Shown in pieces: positions 42,278-53,302 of a stretch of 64,000 nucleotides of DNA; within the stretch, counting starts at the first letter, position 1, and every line of letters begins with the position of its first letter. The position numbers were made by a program, and so were the translations under genes. A model generated the notes under the pieces. The model searched no databases, had not been told where the DNA came from, and saw nothing but the letters and a program-made list of their open reading frames with translations. Origin of the DNA: Plenodomus lindquistii (lineage: Eukaryota; Ascomycota; Dothideomycetes; Pleosporales; Leptosphaeriaceae); contig JANUWI010000012.1 in NCBI GenBank assembly GCA_025504975.1, forward strand, positions 1,054,001 to 1,118,000, given 5' to 3'.

Positions 42278-44019
42278 TCTGTCGACGACGTAGTAATGCA
42301 AAAAAAAAGTATATAAAACAATCCACGACTACCGCACACTTGTACGGGGTTCGCACGTTTCATCTCTGGATTTCTCGTTCACATCCAGATCCACTTTCAC
42401 TATTACTTTCACTTTCATCATCGAAGCAGCTCAGAGCCATTTGCGAGACATAGGATCACAACCTTTTGCAGGCTTCCATTTATCATGATCAGGATCCGTT
42501 TTGCGAAAACGGACGAAGATTTAGGCTGCGCACATCACCGGTGCCATGGCTTTGCTGACGAGGCCCATTCAATCCTAGGGTTTTGTCACCTGGTCACACA
42601 ATCAAGCACGTCAGTCACTTACCAGGATGGTAATCTCATCACGCATTCGTCCTTGATTAAGTGAAGCCAGTTTATTGTTGCACAAACATTTCCAGAAGAA
42701 ACACTAGACCCACACATAAAGCTGCCGACTGACGACATGACGGGACAACACTGCACCTTTATATCTGAATCTTCACGAGTACCCACATACGCTACTCTCG
42801 TCTTTTGTCTTCATAATGTGCGCCTCTGGCGTAGTACAACCGACATGCTGTATTGACCGACCACCTAGAACCATTAATCGGTATTCAGACTCACCTTCAC
42901 CATCAACATGCGGTAATGCATTGGATACATTCGGTACCTGGGATATGCCCCACACCAAGCTGCACCTTACTACCGGTATGCCATGTCTCCACATTACATG
43001 CAGATGTAAGTACCCCTGCATATCCAGCCTCCTGGTCCAACGACCATTGACCACGATCAACGTACTTTGTCGTTCGCAATGGCTGTATCTCTCTGTTGAC
43101 AAGTTTACGCTTTACCAGGCGGCCTATCGTGAGTCGTTCATTACTCATACACCATGCAGCCTCAGCCTATATACACATGCGAACATGGTTTCCCGTTGAA
43201 CATCACCGGCGACTTCTCCATAAGATAGATTTGGGTGCGATGCTACAGTTGTGCTCAAACTGCGAGATCACACGCTATCTGTGTAACGAGTGGGTGAACT
43301 AGGCGAGCAATTTAAGCAAGTTGTTTCTACCATCTACCCAAGTGACGGATGGTGTCTGTCAAAACTATCACGACAGGCACTTCTCCAGTTCCCCTACTAT
43401 GGGTCTCGTTATAAGATGATCCTTGCGGCGTCCCTTACAGAAGTATGGTTCAGTTCAGTCACAAAGAGGAAGCTTAAACGTCATATTCAGGCACTAGATA
43501 TGCTTCCTCATCTGGTCGTACTGATTTGACGCGTGTACACTGTACAGGCTGGACTGGATGGTCAGTACTGTCAATTATCTCACTTTTTGCATAATTGTGG
43601 GGTCATGTGTGAGTTCTCACTAGTCCCAAAATAGCATCGGTTTCGTTTCAGTGGAATTACACTAGGGCATCGTTCCGACCACGTGATCGGGATGTGGCGG
43701 TCAAAGCCCATGTCTCATTGGATAATGCAAGATAGCCCATCAGGGTACATCCCGCAACGGTTGCCGGGAGCAAGAATCCCCGCTTCTTGGATTTTGTGGC
43801 AAAGCATCGGGCTTGAAGGCGTACAGTAACGGTTGGAAAGAGTATTTTTCATCGTGCGAACCCTGGAGCGAATTGTTTCAAGCTCAAGATGGTAGCCAAT
43901 TCGAGCCCGGTACATGTTTGTGAGTGCCGGGGGTACAGAGAGAGAGAAAACGTGCATGGTATGTACTATGTATGATACTGTGTGCATGACCCGTGTCAGA
44001 ATAGACTGCATCAAACTAC
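42278..44019. other. Gene-poor region
   Basis: No intact gene. Around 43154-43230 there is a short stretch with protein-like text (MQPQPIYTCEHGFPLNITG) that runs into a stop after 24 codons and may be another decayed fragment. The remainder is unremarkable. Confidence 0.45.
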
Positions 44020-44574
44020 TTACACACTGAAAGCAGTCTTTTCCAAACCCTGATGGACGTGTAAAGGGGCCCAAATCTGCCATGAGAAGGCCTCTCCTTC
44101 CTCACCGACGGCTAATGTTCGCATCTGCCGTCTGTGCGGCGAAGCATGACGCAACGCCACAATCTCCAGATCCCTAACCTCATCCCTGTGAACGCGTTGT
44201 CCCACGCTCAAAACGTTTTGAAACAACATGCACATCGTTGCGCTTCGGGCCTTGGCCCCCGATTCGATTCGAGTCTTCGGGACACGCCGGTAGACTGGGT
44301 TTAGTCACGTTGTCGGCCGCTCTCTCAGTCGCACTAACTTTGTACATGGCTCGCTCTAGAGTGCTGAACCTCTGCGCCAATTACTGCAGCTGGCTGCCGG
44401 CAATTGAGTAGCAGCCCACACTTCTCGTTCAAGATTTGCTGTCGGTAGACTACTAACAGAAGGACGACCACTCCAGGCCTCGGCTTGAACCTGGTCATCC
44501 CAGTAGTACGCGGCACGCCACACGACACGTTCCTGCATGCACACTGAATCAGCAGCTTCCCCAGATTCTGGCCC
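44020..44574 (-). pseudogene. Decayed gene of unknown family, two internal stops
   Basis: One minus-strand frame reads as protein over 185 codons: VCMQERVVWRAAYYWDDQVQ, GRPSVSSLPTANLEREVW, then TAG at 44358-44356, TGA at 44307-44305, then NVLSVGQRVHRDEVRDLEIV and EGEAFSWQIWAPLHVHQGLE to TAA at 44020. Both internal stops are one C-to-T step from CAG or CGA. A TAA at 44577-44575 bounds it upstream, so earlier exons, if any, are not identified. No conserved domain recognised. A GTAAGT at the 3' end may be an original donor site, in which case the real gene continued further downstream. Confidence 0.5.
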
Positions 44575-44705
44575 TTAATATGAACCCGGTGCGGAGCACA
44601 CACTAGATTCGTGTAGTGCGGTGGGCCACTTCTTCGTGTACTAAAGAGATGGACGTCCACAGCTTGCTGGCCTGGGCATCCGACTCTTGCTTGACTTATT
44701 CCAAG

Positions 44706-46444
44706 ATGATGTTCAAGCAATCAACATGCGCTGCGCTCTTGAGTGCATCTGCCGTCTTCGCAAACCCCTCGCCCACAGGCTACCCAACAACAGACAGCTT
44801 CAACGCAAAGTGCGCGGCTATTGCGTCTCGGCTTTCGATTGAGCAGAGCACGATTCACTTTTCTCAATTTGTTGCTGCTGGAACTAATCTCAGTCTCGCT
44901 GGACAAGACCCAACATGTGGTCAAACCTCTATACCGGTCACGGCAGACATATGCCGTATTGCGCTCGCGGTGACTACATCTAACAGCTCGGGCTTCAGTA
45001 TGGAAGCTTGGCTGCCATCCAACTGGACAGGACGTTTCTTGTCCGGAGGCAATGGAGGTGAGTGCTCATCAGAACACACATTGACATCTTTGCATGTCAT
45101 GAGACAACTTGAAAGCTAACAGCAGATCCTAGGTCTCAATGGATGCATCAAGTACCAGGACTTGGCTTACGCCTCTTCACTTGGCTTCTCTGCTGTTGGT
45201 ACAAACAACGGACACAACGGGACAAGCGGCCTACCATTCTACAACAAGCCAGAGGTTGTCGCAGACTTCGCATACCGAGCGTAAGTACTCCAATAGTTTT
45301 GTACACCTGAAAAGAAGCTAACGTTCAAAGTGTCCACACAGGTGTCGTTGTTGGCAAGAAGATCAGCGAGGCTTTTTACGGCAAGAAGCACAAGAAGTCG
45401 TACTACCTAGGTTGCTCCACTGGTGGTCGACAAGGCTTCAAATCAGCCCAGGACTTTCCTGATGACTTTGATGGAATCGTCGCCGGCGCACCAGCTATCT
45501 CGTTCAACAATTTGACTTCATGGAGCGGGCACTTCTACAACATTACAGGGCCTTCAAATGCGTCGACCTTCGTCACTCAAGCGCAATGGGCTTCAGTCCA
45601 TGCTGATGTTCTCAAGCAATGTGATGCGCGAGACGGTGTTGCAGACGGCATCATCGAGTTCCCATTTCAGTGCAAGTACGACCCATCTGGTCTAGCTTGC
45701 TCTGCAGGTAGCAACGCAACAACCTGCTTGACCGCAACCCAAGTCAACACTGTCAAGGCCGTTTATGAACCCCTTTACAACGACTATGGCGATCTTGTTT
45801 ACCCACGTCTACAACCCGGCGCCGAGCTTGGTGCTGCGGCCGCACTCCTGAACGGAAGAAGTTTCCCCTATACGAACGATTGGTTCAGATATGCCATCTA
45901 TAATGACCCATCCTGGGCTCCGGAGAGCATCAGTGGAAAGGATTACGACTATTCAGCGCGCAAAAACCCCTTCAACATCGAGACTTGGAAGGGCGATCTC
46001 AGCGCAGTCAAAAACCGAGGTGCCAAGGTGCTCCACTGGCACGGAGCTGTAGACAACATCATCTCAAGCGAGAATTCCCCGAGGTACTATCAGCATGTCA
46101 GCTCTACCATGGGACTTTCCCCTGCCGAGCTTGATTCTTTCTACCGTTTCTTCACAGTGTCGGGAACCGGGCACTGCAGCGGTGGTGACGGCGCGAACGC
46201 TATCGGCCAAGGCACTGGCCTAGTCAACAGCCTGGACCCCAAAGAGAACGTTTTGATGGCCATAGTGGATTGGGTCGAGAAGGGCAATGCACCAGAGACC
46301 ATCATTGGCACTAAGTTTGTTAACAACACGAAGTCTCTTGGCATCGAGTTCCAGCGTGCGCATTGCAAGTACCCCAAGCGCAACCAGTACAAGGGTACAG
46401 GAGACGTGAATCTTGCAGAAAGCTGGGAGTGCGTGGACTCATAG
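44706..46444 (+). CDS. Tannase/feruloyl esterase family protein
   Basis: Secreted esterase that releases ferulic or gallic acids from plant polymers (feruloyl esterase B/tannase family). Exons 44706-45057, 45133-45280 and 45331-46444 give 537 aa; introns are GTGAGT/CCTAG and GTAAGT/CAAAG. A signal peptide (MMFKQSTCAALLSASAVFA) is followed by CAAIASRL. The nucleophile is in YLGCSTGGRQGF (GxSxGG), the acid in HWHGAVDNII, and the histidine in VSGTGHCSGGDG. The CS and HC cysteines next to the catalytic serine and histidine are the family's CS-D-HC disulfide signature. A calcium-binding DARDGVADGIIE loop is present, along with many N-glycosylation sites. It fits a plant-associated saprotroph or pathogen. 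Followed directly by the decayed 46.7-51.8 kb tract. Confidence 0.92.
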
Positions 46445-46668
46445 AAGCACCAATGGAAAGTGGAAGTGAAAGAGGGCATCACGTTGTGCCCCACAACCGC
46501 ATAGCTCTCTGCTTCGAGTAACGAAATTTGTATCTTACTTCAAATATTTTACTCCTTATCCTCTTCATGTCCGATCTCCACTTGATGTCATCTAGCGTCG
46601 GGTGTGTTCTGTTCGTTTGCTAACGTTAGACTGCGACACACAGCTCGTAAGAGGTTCGCACCACGAGC

Positions 46669-48126
46669 TTGACCACAAGAACGTTGTTGCGTCGCACCTT
46701 GAACACCGCAACGGAATCTCCTCTCGCTGAAATGCGTGCGCCTATCATCAACCAGTCTTTCTGTCTTGCGCTGCAACTCTCGATTAAACGGAAGCGATTG
46801 CGGAGCGAAACCACCGAAGAGCCACCTCGCAAGATACAAGAAAAAGAGACATCTTGGCGACTATCATCTCCAAGACCAAGCAAAAATGCATACCATGTAG
46901 CACATACTCAAGCGGAGACATCTGCCGTCTCAACCGCACCCTTTTCGTCAGCCAGCACGTCGCCATCCCCCAGGACTAACAGCACGTTTGGCTTTCTTCG
47001 AACGCACCAAAGGCTACCCAGCTGCCAAAACCCTTGCCATCCAGCCTATTCATGCACATATACCGATGAGTAGTGCCCAGACTGTCTATTTCACTGCTAT
47101 GCGGCCTATTTCAATCGCGCCTGTACCCTCATCACCGAACAGGGTAGCACCGGTGAATGGAAGCTCGCAGAATTTGAGGCGTACAAACGAGTGGTTCAGG
47201 GAGGAACACTTGAGAAACCGGTGTATCGTGTTCTCTCGATCGAAATGGGAAAAGATATCAGCTACAGAAACTGTAAAATTCGGTTGGCGAACTACAAAGG
47301 CGCCTTGAAGAAGCTTGCTGCAGCCGAATCTCGATGGGAGGTCGAACATAAGGTCGAGATCGAAGGATTAACCCAAGAAGAAAAGTCACTGATTCTGGCG
47401 CATTCGGCGACGGGTGCGCTGAATTCGTACGGGCTCGCGCTTGAGGGTGGGCGGTTAGATCAAATGAGCAAGACGCTTTGAGATACGCGCACAAACGTGG
47501 GCGCGAAATGGTGACCGATAGTTATTGGCGAACATCCCGAAGGTCACAATGGCTTCCAACAAACATTGATCAACCCCTCTGTCAACAAAGCGGGCTCCGC
47601 CGCCGCTGCTCTGGAGAGCCAGCGTCAGCCAAGATCCAAACGTCGCCGCAGAGATACCAAGCTTCGCATCAACTCCACGATCAGAGTCCGCAAGGAAGTG
47701 AACTTGAAAGATCTGCCTGCTTCGGATACTAAACCTAGCGAAGGCGCAGGCAGATACCACCCCAAACTGCCGTACACCTCCCCCTTGCAGGCGAATCTGA
47801 AACCAAGGTACGGGGACAAGAATTCCAGACATAGTAGCCATCATTACCAAACTGGGATATTGGCATCAAGTGAGGGTAATGTGCCCGTTGACACCAGTAG
47901 GAAGCTCAAAGACGATGTTGCATGGCTGATCTACATTCAGAGGGAGCAGGATGAGGCGGCCATGTGGGATGAGGAGGATCGAATGGAGATCGAGAGGCTA
48001 AGGGAACTAGAAGTCACGGCCGAGGGAAAATGTACCGCATTGAGGGAGAACAAGCTGGCGGTTTTCCCGGTTTGTGTGCGGAGGATTATCACGTTGGAGG
48101 CTATGGCACAGCCGCCTCCTGGCTAG
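46669..48126 (+). pseudogene. Decayed gene with Cys-rich region, three in-frame stops
   Basis: A single frame carries long protein-like text: CPDCLFHCYAAYFNRACTL, EWKLAEFEAYKRVVQGGTLE, YRVLSIEMGKDISYRNCKIR, WEVEHKVEIEGLTQEEKS, then a basic stretch and WLIYIQREQDEAAMWDEED to TAG at 48126. It is broken by TAG at 47071, TGA at 47479 and TGA at 47512, each one C-to-T step from CAG or CGA. Upstream, the protein-like text jumps frames: KCIPCSTYSSGDICRLNRTL in one, FFERTKGYPAAKTLAIQ in another. This indicates small indels as well. The Cys pairs suggest a zinc-binding module. No family recognised. Confidence 0.6.
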
Positions 48127-49026
48127 ACCACGAGCAGTCAGTCAGTTAGATTCCGATCGATGGGTCTATGTCGTAACAGTTTGAGGTTCGGTCTCCCTCC
48201 ACAAGATGTAACGTAGTCCTCTAAGTGCTCTACCATACACCTGCTTTGCGGTTTTTGGAACCACCTTCGGTGCCTGGCTGCCATGTCACGAATACAGTCG
48301 AAACACAGGCTCATATCTGTTGTCGCAAAATCTACATATCTACCATATCTACTTATGATGCTACACGTTCTTATCGAGAGCTACTGAAAACCGCGTTCCC
48401 AACGTGCGTTTGCTCATTGGCGCCGGGGCCCCGACAGTCCCCTTCACCTTTCACTTCCAACCACTACTAGCGCGACGTCAAGGCCCACTCAGACTCTCCC
48501 CGTGTTGTATTCGACGATCACATGAGTCCCTCCACTTGGAAAATTGCTCTGTTCGCTCCACCAAGTTTGTTCGTAACCACCTTCCATACACTCAATCATA
48601 CATCCCCACACATAACCATCCGCGCTCACCACTGTCAATCCTTGTCGCCCACCTTTCTATTCCATCGAATATGACAACGATATACATCTGCCGCCTCTGC
48701 CCGCGTCATACCACACCTGCCTACTTCTATCTGATCTTTACCCCTACCCCGAGTTCCACCATAGTGGGCTCCAAATCCACCTCCACACCAACCCCATATA
48801 CTATCACAGAACCCCTCATTAAGAAGCCACTTAAATAGGAGTAGAAAAAGAAGGAGAATTCCTGCAAGATCTTCACCTTGTCGAAATTGCCCGCGACCAC
48901 ACCCACTGAGAAGACGAAGAAGATCGCCACCAGGCCCAGTGCTACCCCTACATCACCGTCCGCGTTCGCGGCCGTGCGCACAGACAACAAAAGCTCACCT
49001 GAATGCGCACAAGTCTTAAATGAGGT
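48127..49026. other. Spacer within the decayed tract
   Basis: Open frames here are Pro/Thr-rich and unlike a folded protein (48404-48838 encodes mostly low-complexity text). It may include worn 5' sequence of the next decayed gene. Nothing firm is visible. Confidence 0.35.
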
Positions 49027-50618
49027 GCGCTCTCCAGCGTTTATGACATGGGAAAAGAAGTCTGGCGGAACGCAAAGCCTGAGTGCCACTGCCCGAAGGC
49101 TGCGGAGAAGATCTTGAGCGAGGTCAGCCTGGGCAAGCGCAAGGTGCGTACTGATGAAGAGGATGCGTTTGCCTTGGTCTGGATTGTTTGGAGGAAAGCA
49201 ATGACTCCCTAGGGTAAGAGACAGTTGTCGACGAATCAGCACTTCAGAACTCTACCTGGGCCGAAACTGAGCTATGACTAGATAGTTTGTTGAGGTTACA
49301 ACTCTGGAGCTGCAGGCGCCTGAGCAAGAGGGGACACCAGAGCAAGCCGAGCGGAGGCTGTCGGAGACTGCCCGCTGTTAGGGTCACCACGAGAATGAGC
49401 AAAATGAGTCCGAGCAAGTGGAGTCTGGGCTGGTGGAGGTCGACACCACTGACTCTCTTGAAGAAGAAGGGCAGGAATTTGTTTTTGAGTACGGTAAAGA
49501 CGATGATGATGGCGAAATGCTTGATTACGACGTTCATGAGCCGCAAACACCCCACTCTCCTCCTTTCAACAAGCTACAACCCCTTTGCGGTCACTGGGTA
49601 TATCCTGCCTATTTCGAGCAAACACTCGTCAAGATTTGTCTGCAATACCGCATGCGAACAGCTTTACTGGATGTTGTTGACGCAAAAGAGTGGCTAATGA
49701 GAATGGGCGACCTCGAAGAACTCAACGATAAAGACCGCGAAGCCTACCGAGCCAAGCTTTTCAACAGGTTGTCACGCCAAGAGCAGTAAATGAGTCTCAC
49801 GCGCTCAAAAGTCCGTCTAGCCAATTTGGAGGCGGGAGTTCAAGCGTTAATTAAGAAAGAGAAAGCTTGAGCGATGCGCCCTGGCAACAGGGAGGATACT
49901 GAAAATCTCTACGAGCATCAGATCGCGAGCATGGACAAGAACAATGCCCGAACAGCTAAGGTCCGCGTTTGACAGGATGTTTTGCCGAACCCAGAACAAT
50001 GTTGACGTTCTCCGTGAGGCTGACCTTTCGCGCCCGGTTGCTGCAACATCCGCTTTCATTCTGCGGACAGCATCGTCTTCTGAGGGTGCGGTACTTCCAT
50101 GTCCCACCAGATACAGGCTTGAGCCCGGTCACGATACAACTCATCTGACAGGCAACGACCATACTGCGCAGGACTCACGCAGATTCGCTCATCATAGTCC
50201 TCTGAATCGCCGTGTACTGTCATCGGGGAACCATTTGAGTCGGGAAACAAAGGACGGCAGCGAAACGGTCGGTACTAGTAGCTCACACATGAATTTCTAC
50301 GACTGGGATTCTCACTCCGAACAGGTGCAGGAGCAAGCAAGTAGGTGTGACGTAATGAACCCATGGGATGCGCAAGTGGAGGTCGAAGAGGCGGAGGATA
50401 CGGAATTGGAGTCCGATCAGGATGAGGTTTTTGAAGAGAGCAAGGCCTTCGGACCTCCTGCATCTGGATCTAATGAACCTAATCAACGACAGCACCTCTT
50501 TCAGCCCCTCGCCGCCGTTTCATCAACCAGCTTACGGGGAAGGAGATCCTGGGTCCCAGGGCAATCGGCGTGGAGAAGGAGGCCAGACTTGCCTGGCAAC
50601 GCAAGCCATAAACCCTAG
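49027..50618 (+). pseudogene. Decayed gene remains, at least six stops and frame changes
   Basis: Frame A (49027-49281) reads SSVYDMGKEVWRNAKPECHC and EEDAFALVWIVWRKAMTP, with TAG at 49210 and 49279. Frame B (from about 49282) reads EEEGQEFVFEYGKDDDDGEM, VYPAYFEQTLVKICLQYRMR and DAKEWLMRMGDLEELNDKDR, with TAG at 49379, TAA at 49787, and TGA at 49868 and 49970. Frame C (49944-50618) reads EQLRSAFDRMFCRTQNNVDV and an acidic stretch (AQVEVEEAEDTELESDQDEV). Every internal stop is a C-to-T derivative of CAG, CAA or CGA. Together they look like one or two former acidic, Cys-containing proteins. No domain recognised. It is possibly a paralogue of the preceding decayed gene. Confidence 0.5.
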
Positions 50619-51060
50619 TACGGACTGCAGCGCCGCCATCAGCACATGATTTAAGTAAAACAAAGATCAAGCACAATTGTGCAACAGCAGGTGGATGTTT
50701 TGATCTCCCACAACAGTTTGTGCAGGACACAGCATAGAGAGTGTTGGACACAATGCTTTCAAATGAAGCATACACTCAGACCGCTCACGACAAATCACTC
50801 CAGTCTGCCGCCGTCGATCTCTCTCAGATTAGTATGGACAAGAAGCGCACCACGCCCACAGGCGCACCAAACATGAAACCCGGCGCCACAGTCTCATCAA
50901 GAAGACGGTGCTTAAAACGATGGATATAGCGAGGGCCAGAAAGTGAGAGCGCAACAATTAGTGGTGAGGGAACAGAGATTTGAGAAGGAGGTTGACGTGT
51001 ATGCAAGGAGCACACAGGTTCTGCCAGGCTTGGCTATGAATTGTTTGTACTCTATGTGCG
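50619..51060. other. Remnant spacer
   Basis: Contains short protein-like pieces (SNEAYTQTAHDKSLQSAAVD from an ATG at 50753, ending at a stop after 58 codons), which look like a further fragment of decayed coding sequence. No complete gene. Confidence 0.35.
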
Positions 51061-51756
51061 AAGAGGCAGTGTTGTCATCTTCCCAAGATAGGGAGCAGCA
51101 GTTGCGTAGCCTTGGTGAGTGCGGTCATCGGGCTTACATCGGCAGCCCATCGGAAGGGCACGTCTGCTCTGTACGCTGAGCACGAGATGGGCACAGAATG
51201 CGAGGAAGACGTCGCAACATCTTACCCCGCCCCCTCTGTTAACCCGTATCCAAACTAGCCCAGCCGGTACATACTGGTCGCATGCGAACAGGGATGTCGC
51301 GTGCGGGGTACCGGTACTTGCAAGCAACCTGGGGTAATCGCAACAACCGAGTCGTTCGTCGTCGATCCAAAGGATCCTCCAAGTACGCAAACTGTCTCCA
51401 AACTACACGTCAACAGCTCCAGGCTTCTATGGGCAAGTACCTACCATTCTCGCCTCCAAATAGTTCAGCTCTTGGAACATCAACCCACTCCTGTATCGCA
51501 TACCCCAGCTCATAACCGGAGCAAAGGATTTGTTTCAATCACGCCCCAGCAAGCCACTGACGGCGCCACTCCGGAAATGCAATGTTTCTTGCGCGAAAGC
51601 TCTGCTTGGCTCTGTCCAGAAACAGTCACGTTCTCCGAGATGGTGATTGCCAACGTGCACTGTATGGTTGCGGCTGAAAAGATGACTCCGAGATCAGGCC
51701 CGGGACAAAATGGCGACATGATGCCTGATGGTTCAGTAGCGGGCGATATGTGCTAG
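51061..51756 (+). pseudogene. Decayed gene remains with one internal stop
   Basis: The frame reads a hydrophobic segment (SSSCVALVSAVIGLTSA), then TSALYAEHEMGTECEEDVAT and SYPAPSVNPYPN, TAG at 51256-51258, then YILVACEQGCRVRGTGTCKQ and a polar tail ending GSVAGDMC at TAG 51756. One C-to-T change from CAG explains the stop. Several cysteines (EC, AC, GC, TC) give it the look of a small secreted or membrane-anchored protein. An in-frame TGA near 51037 bounds it upstream. No family known to me. Confidence 0.4.
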
Positions 51757-51905
51757 GCTCTTGGGTGCTGAGACACTACATATATTAAACAGAAACGCCT
51801 GGCCCTCTCTGTTTCGCGACTGCAGAATATTCTCAGTCATTTATTAACTATCCAGAAAGAGGTTGGGATTTTTTTTCTTGTTGAAAGACCAGAGCACATA
51901 TCACG

Positions 51906-52547
51906 ATGTTGTTCAAGTACTTCTCCCTCGCGGTCCTTGCATCCACCACTGCCATTGCCGCACCCCCAAAACCACACATCCCCAGACGACCTAGCGACGC
52001 GCAAATCTACAAAGCGATCGCCGGAACATACACACTCCTCAACACCAGCAGGTTCGTTATCCCTTCTCATGTCCAATTTCATGTTCCCATATATCAGCTG
52101 CTAACCCAACCCCCCAGTACAGCAAACTTCATTCCAGTCCCCGACCGCGCCTACGGTACCGCCCCCGTCGGAATCCTCATATACACTGCCACCGGCTTCA
52201 TGAGCGCCACCATAACCGCCACTGAACCCGAACTGCGCCCCAACCTCACCTTTCCCTTCAACTTCAACGACACAGACGCAGACTGGGCGCTCGTTGGCAA
52301 GCACAGCATCGGCTACGCTGGGCCCTTGAGGATCAACGCCGCGTTACCTGCGAACGAAACGAGTGGTCAGGTATTTCATGGCCCGCTCACAGTAGCGAAT
52401 GTGCCGACATGGCAGGGAGATAGCCAGCCGCGAAATTACACGGTTATTGACCAAGAGGAAGAGGGTGAGATGGTCAGGTATCTGAGGATTGGAAGCGATC
52501 GTGGAAACGGCAATAGGGGTGTGCTTTGGTGGAAGAGGATTGACTAG
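51906..52547 (+). CDS. Small secreted lipocalin-like protein
   Basis: Extracellular protein with a fungal lipocalin-like domain. A signal peptide (MLFKYFSLAVLASTTAIAAP) is followed by IYKAIAGTYTLLNTS, the start of the beta-barrel. PVGILIYTATGFMSATITAT is the family's most typical segment, then HSIGYAGPLRIN and YLRIGSDRGNGNRGVLWWKR at the end. A 66-nt intron (52052-52117, GTTCGT donor, GCTAACC branch, CCCAG acceptor) is predicted; removing it gives 191 aa and a smooth TLLNTSSTANFIPV. The intron has no stop and is a multiple of three, so retention would simply add 22 residues. Ligand unknown. In related fungi such domains occur alone or beside secondary-metabolism genes. Confidence 0.75.
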   Translation: MLFKYFSLAVLASTTAIAAPPKPHIPRRPSDAQIYKAIAGTYTLLNTSRFVIPSHVQFHVPIYQLLTQPPSTANFIPVPDRAYGTAPVGILIYTATGFMSATITATEPELRPNLTFPFNFNDTDADWALVGKHSIGYAGPLRINAALPANETSGQVFHGPLTVANVPTWQGDSQPRNYTVIDQEEEGEMVRYLRIGSDRGNGNRGVLWWKRID

Positions 52548-53302
52548 AGAGTGCGTGTACACAAAGACGTATGGCTTCAAATAGACGTGAGCTCAGGAGA
52601 AGAAGCTCTTTTAACTTGACAACAAAATATAAACACACACATGCCGATCTCCTCGAGAAATGCTCGTGCTCATTGATACCCTCTGTATCGTTGTCAAATG
52701 ATTGAGCTTGATTGCCCGATGCGACTTCTCCATAGGTGGTAAAGAATTAAAGTACCTTGTACAGAATTGGCATACCTGCCACATACGACCATCGGACATT
52801 GAAAACTAGACTTCCCATCCGCTTAGCCATATATGAGCAGTGTACCGGCATTTTGGTAGTTAGGTGGGTGATTACTAGTGAACCCTGACTGTTGTATGTT
52901 TCTAATTTTTTGTAGTTATTGCTCTTGGTCACTATAGCTATCTACTATGGGCAGCTAACCTTGCATATGAAGGTGAGGCGGGTAGTTGAATTTTTTTTTG
53001 TAAACTTGCATATGTAGAAGTGGTACAGGGCGAACAGTAGAGTAAACTCACGGATAACTTGAGCGATTGCCCAGACAAATAAGTAGTAGCTCTTGGTCTG
53101 AAACCGTCTGTTGGAGCTGCTTAGGCAATGAATTAAGCTACTCTATCGACTATACGACTCATTAGGTGTGGAGAGTCGGCTTACGGCCCAGCGCATTGCA
53201 TTTGGGAAGAATTGTCTTAAACACAGCAGCCATGTCTCGTGTGACCAAGTGATAGCTGAGTTTGTATTTTCAATATTATGACACTTTTTATGCTATGGGC
53301 AA
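52548..53302. other. Convergent 3' region, AT-rich
   Basis: Between the lipocalin-like (+) and acyltransferase (-) genes. AT-rich; no gene seen. Confidence 0.5.

Noticed and set aside
43154..43302. Short protein-like fragment beginning MQPQPIYTCEHGFPLN
   Set aside because: It stops after 24 codons, and continuing requires uncertain frame changes; too little to call even a pseudogene.
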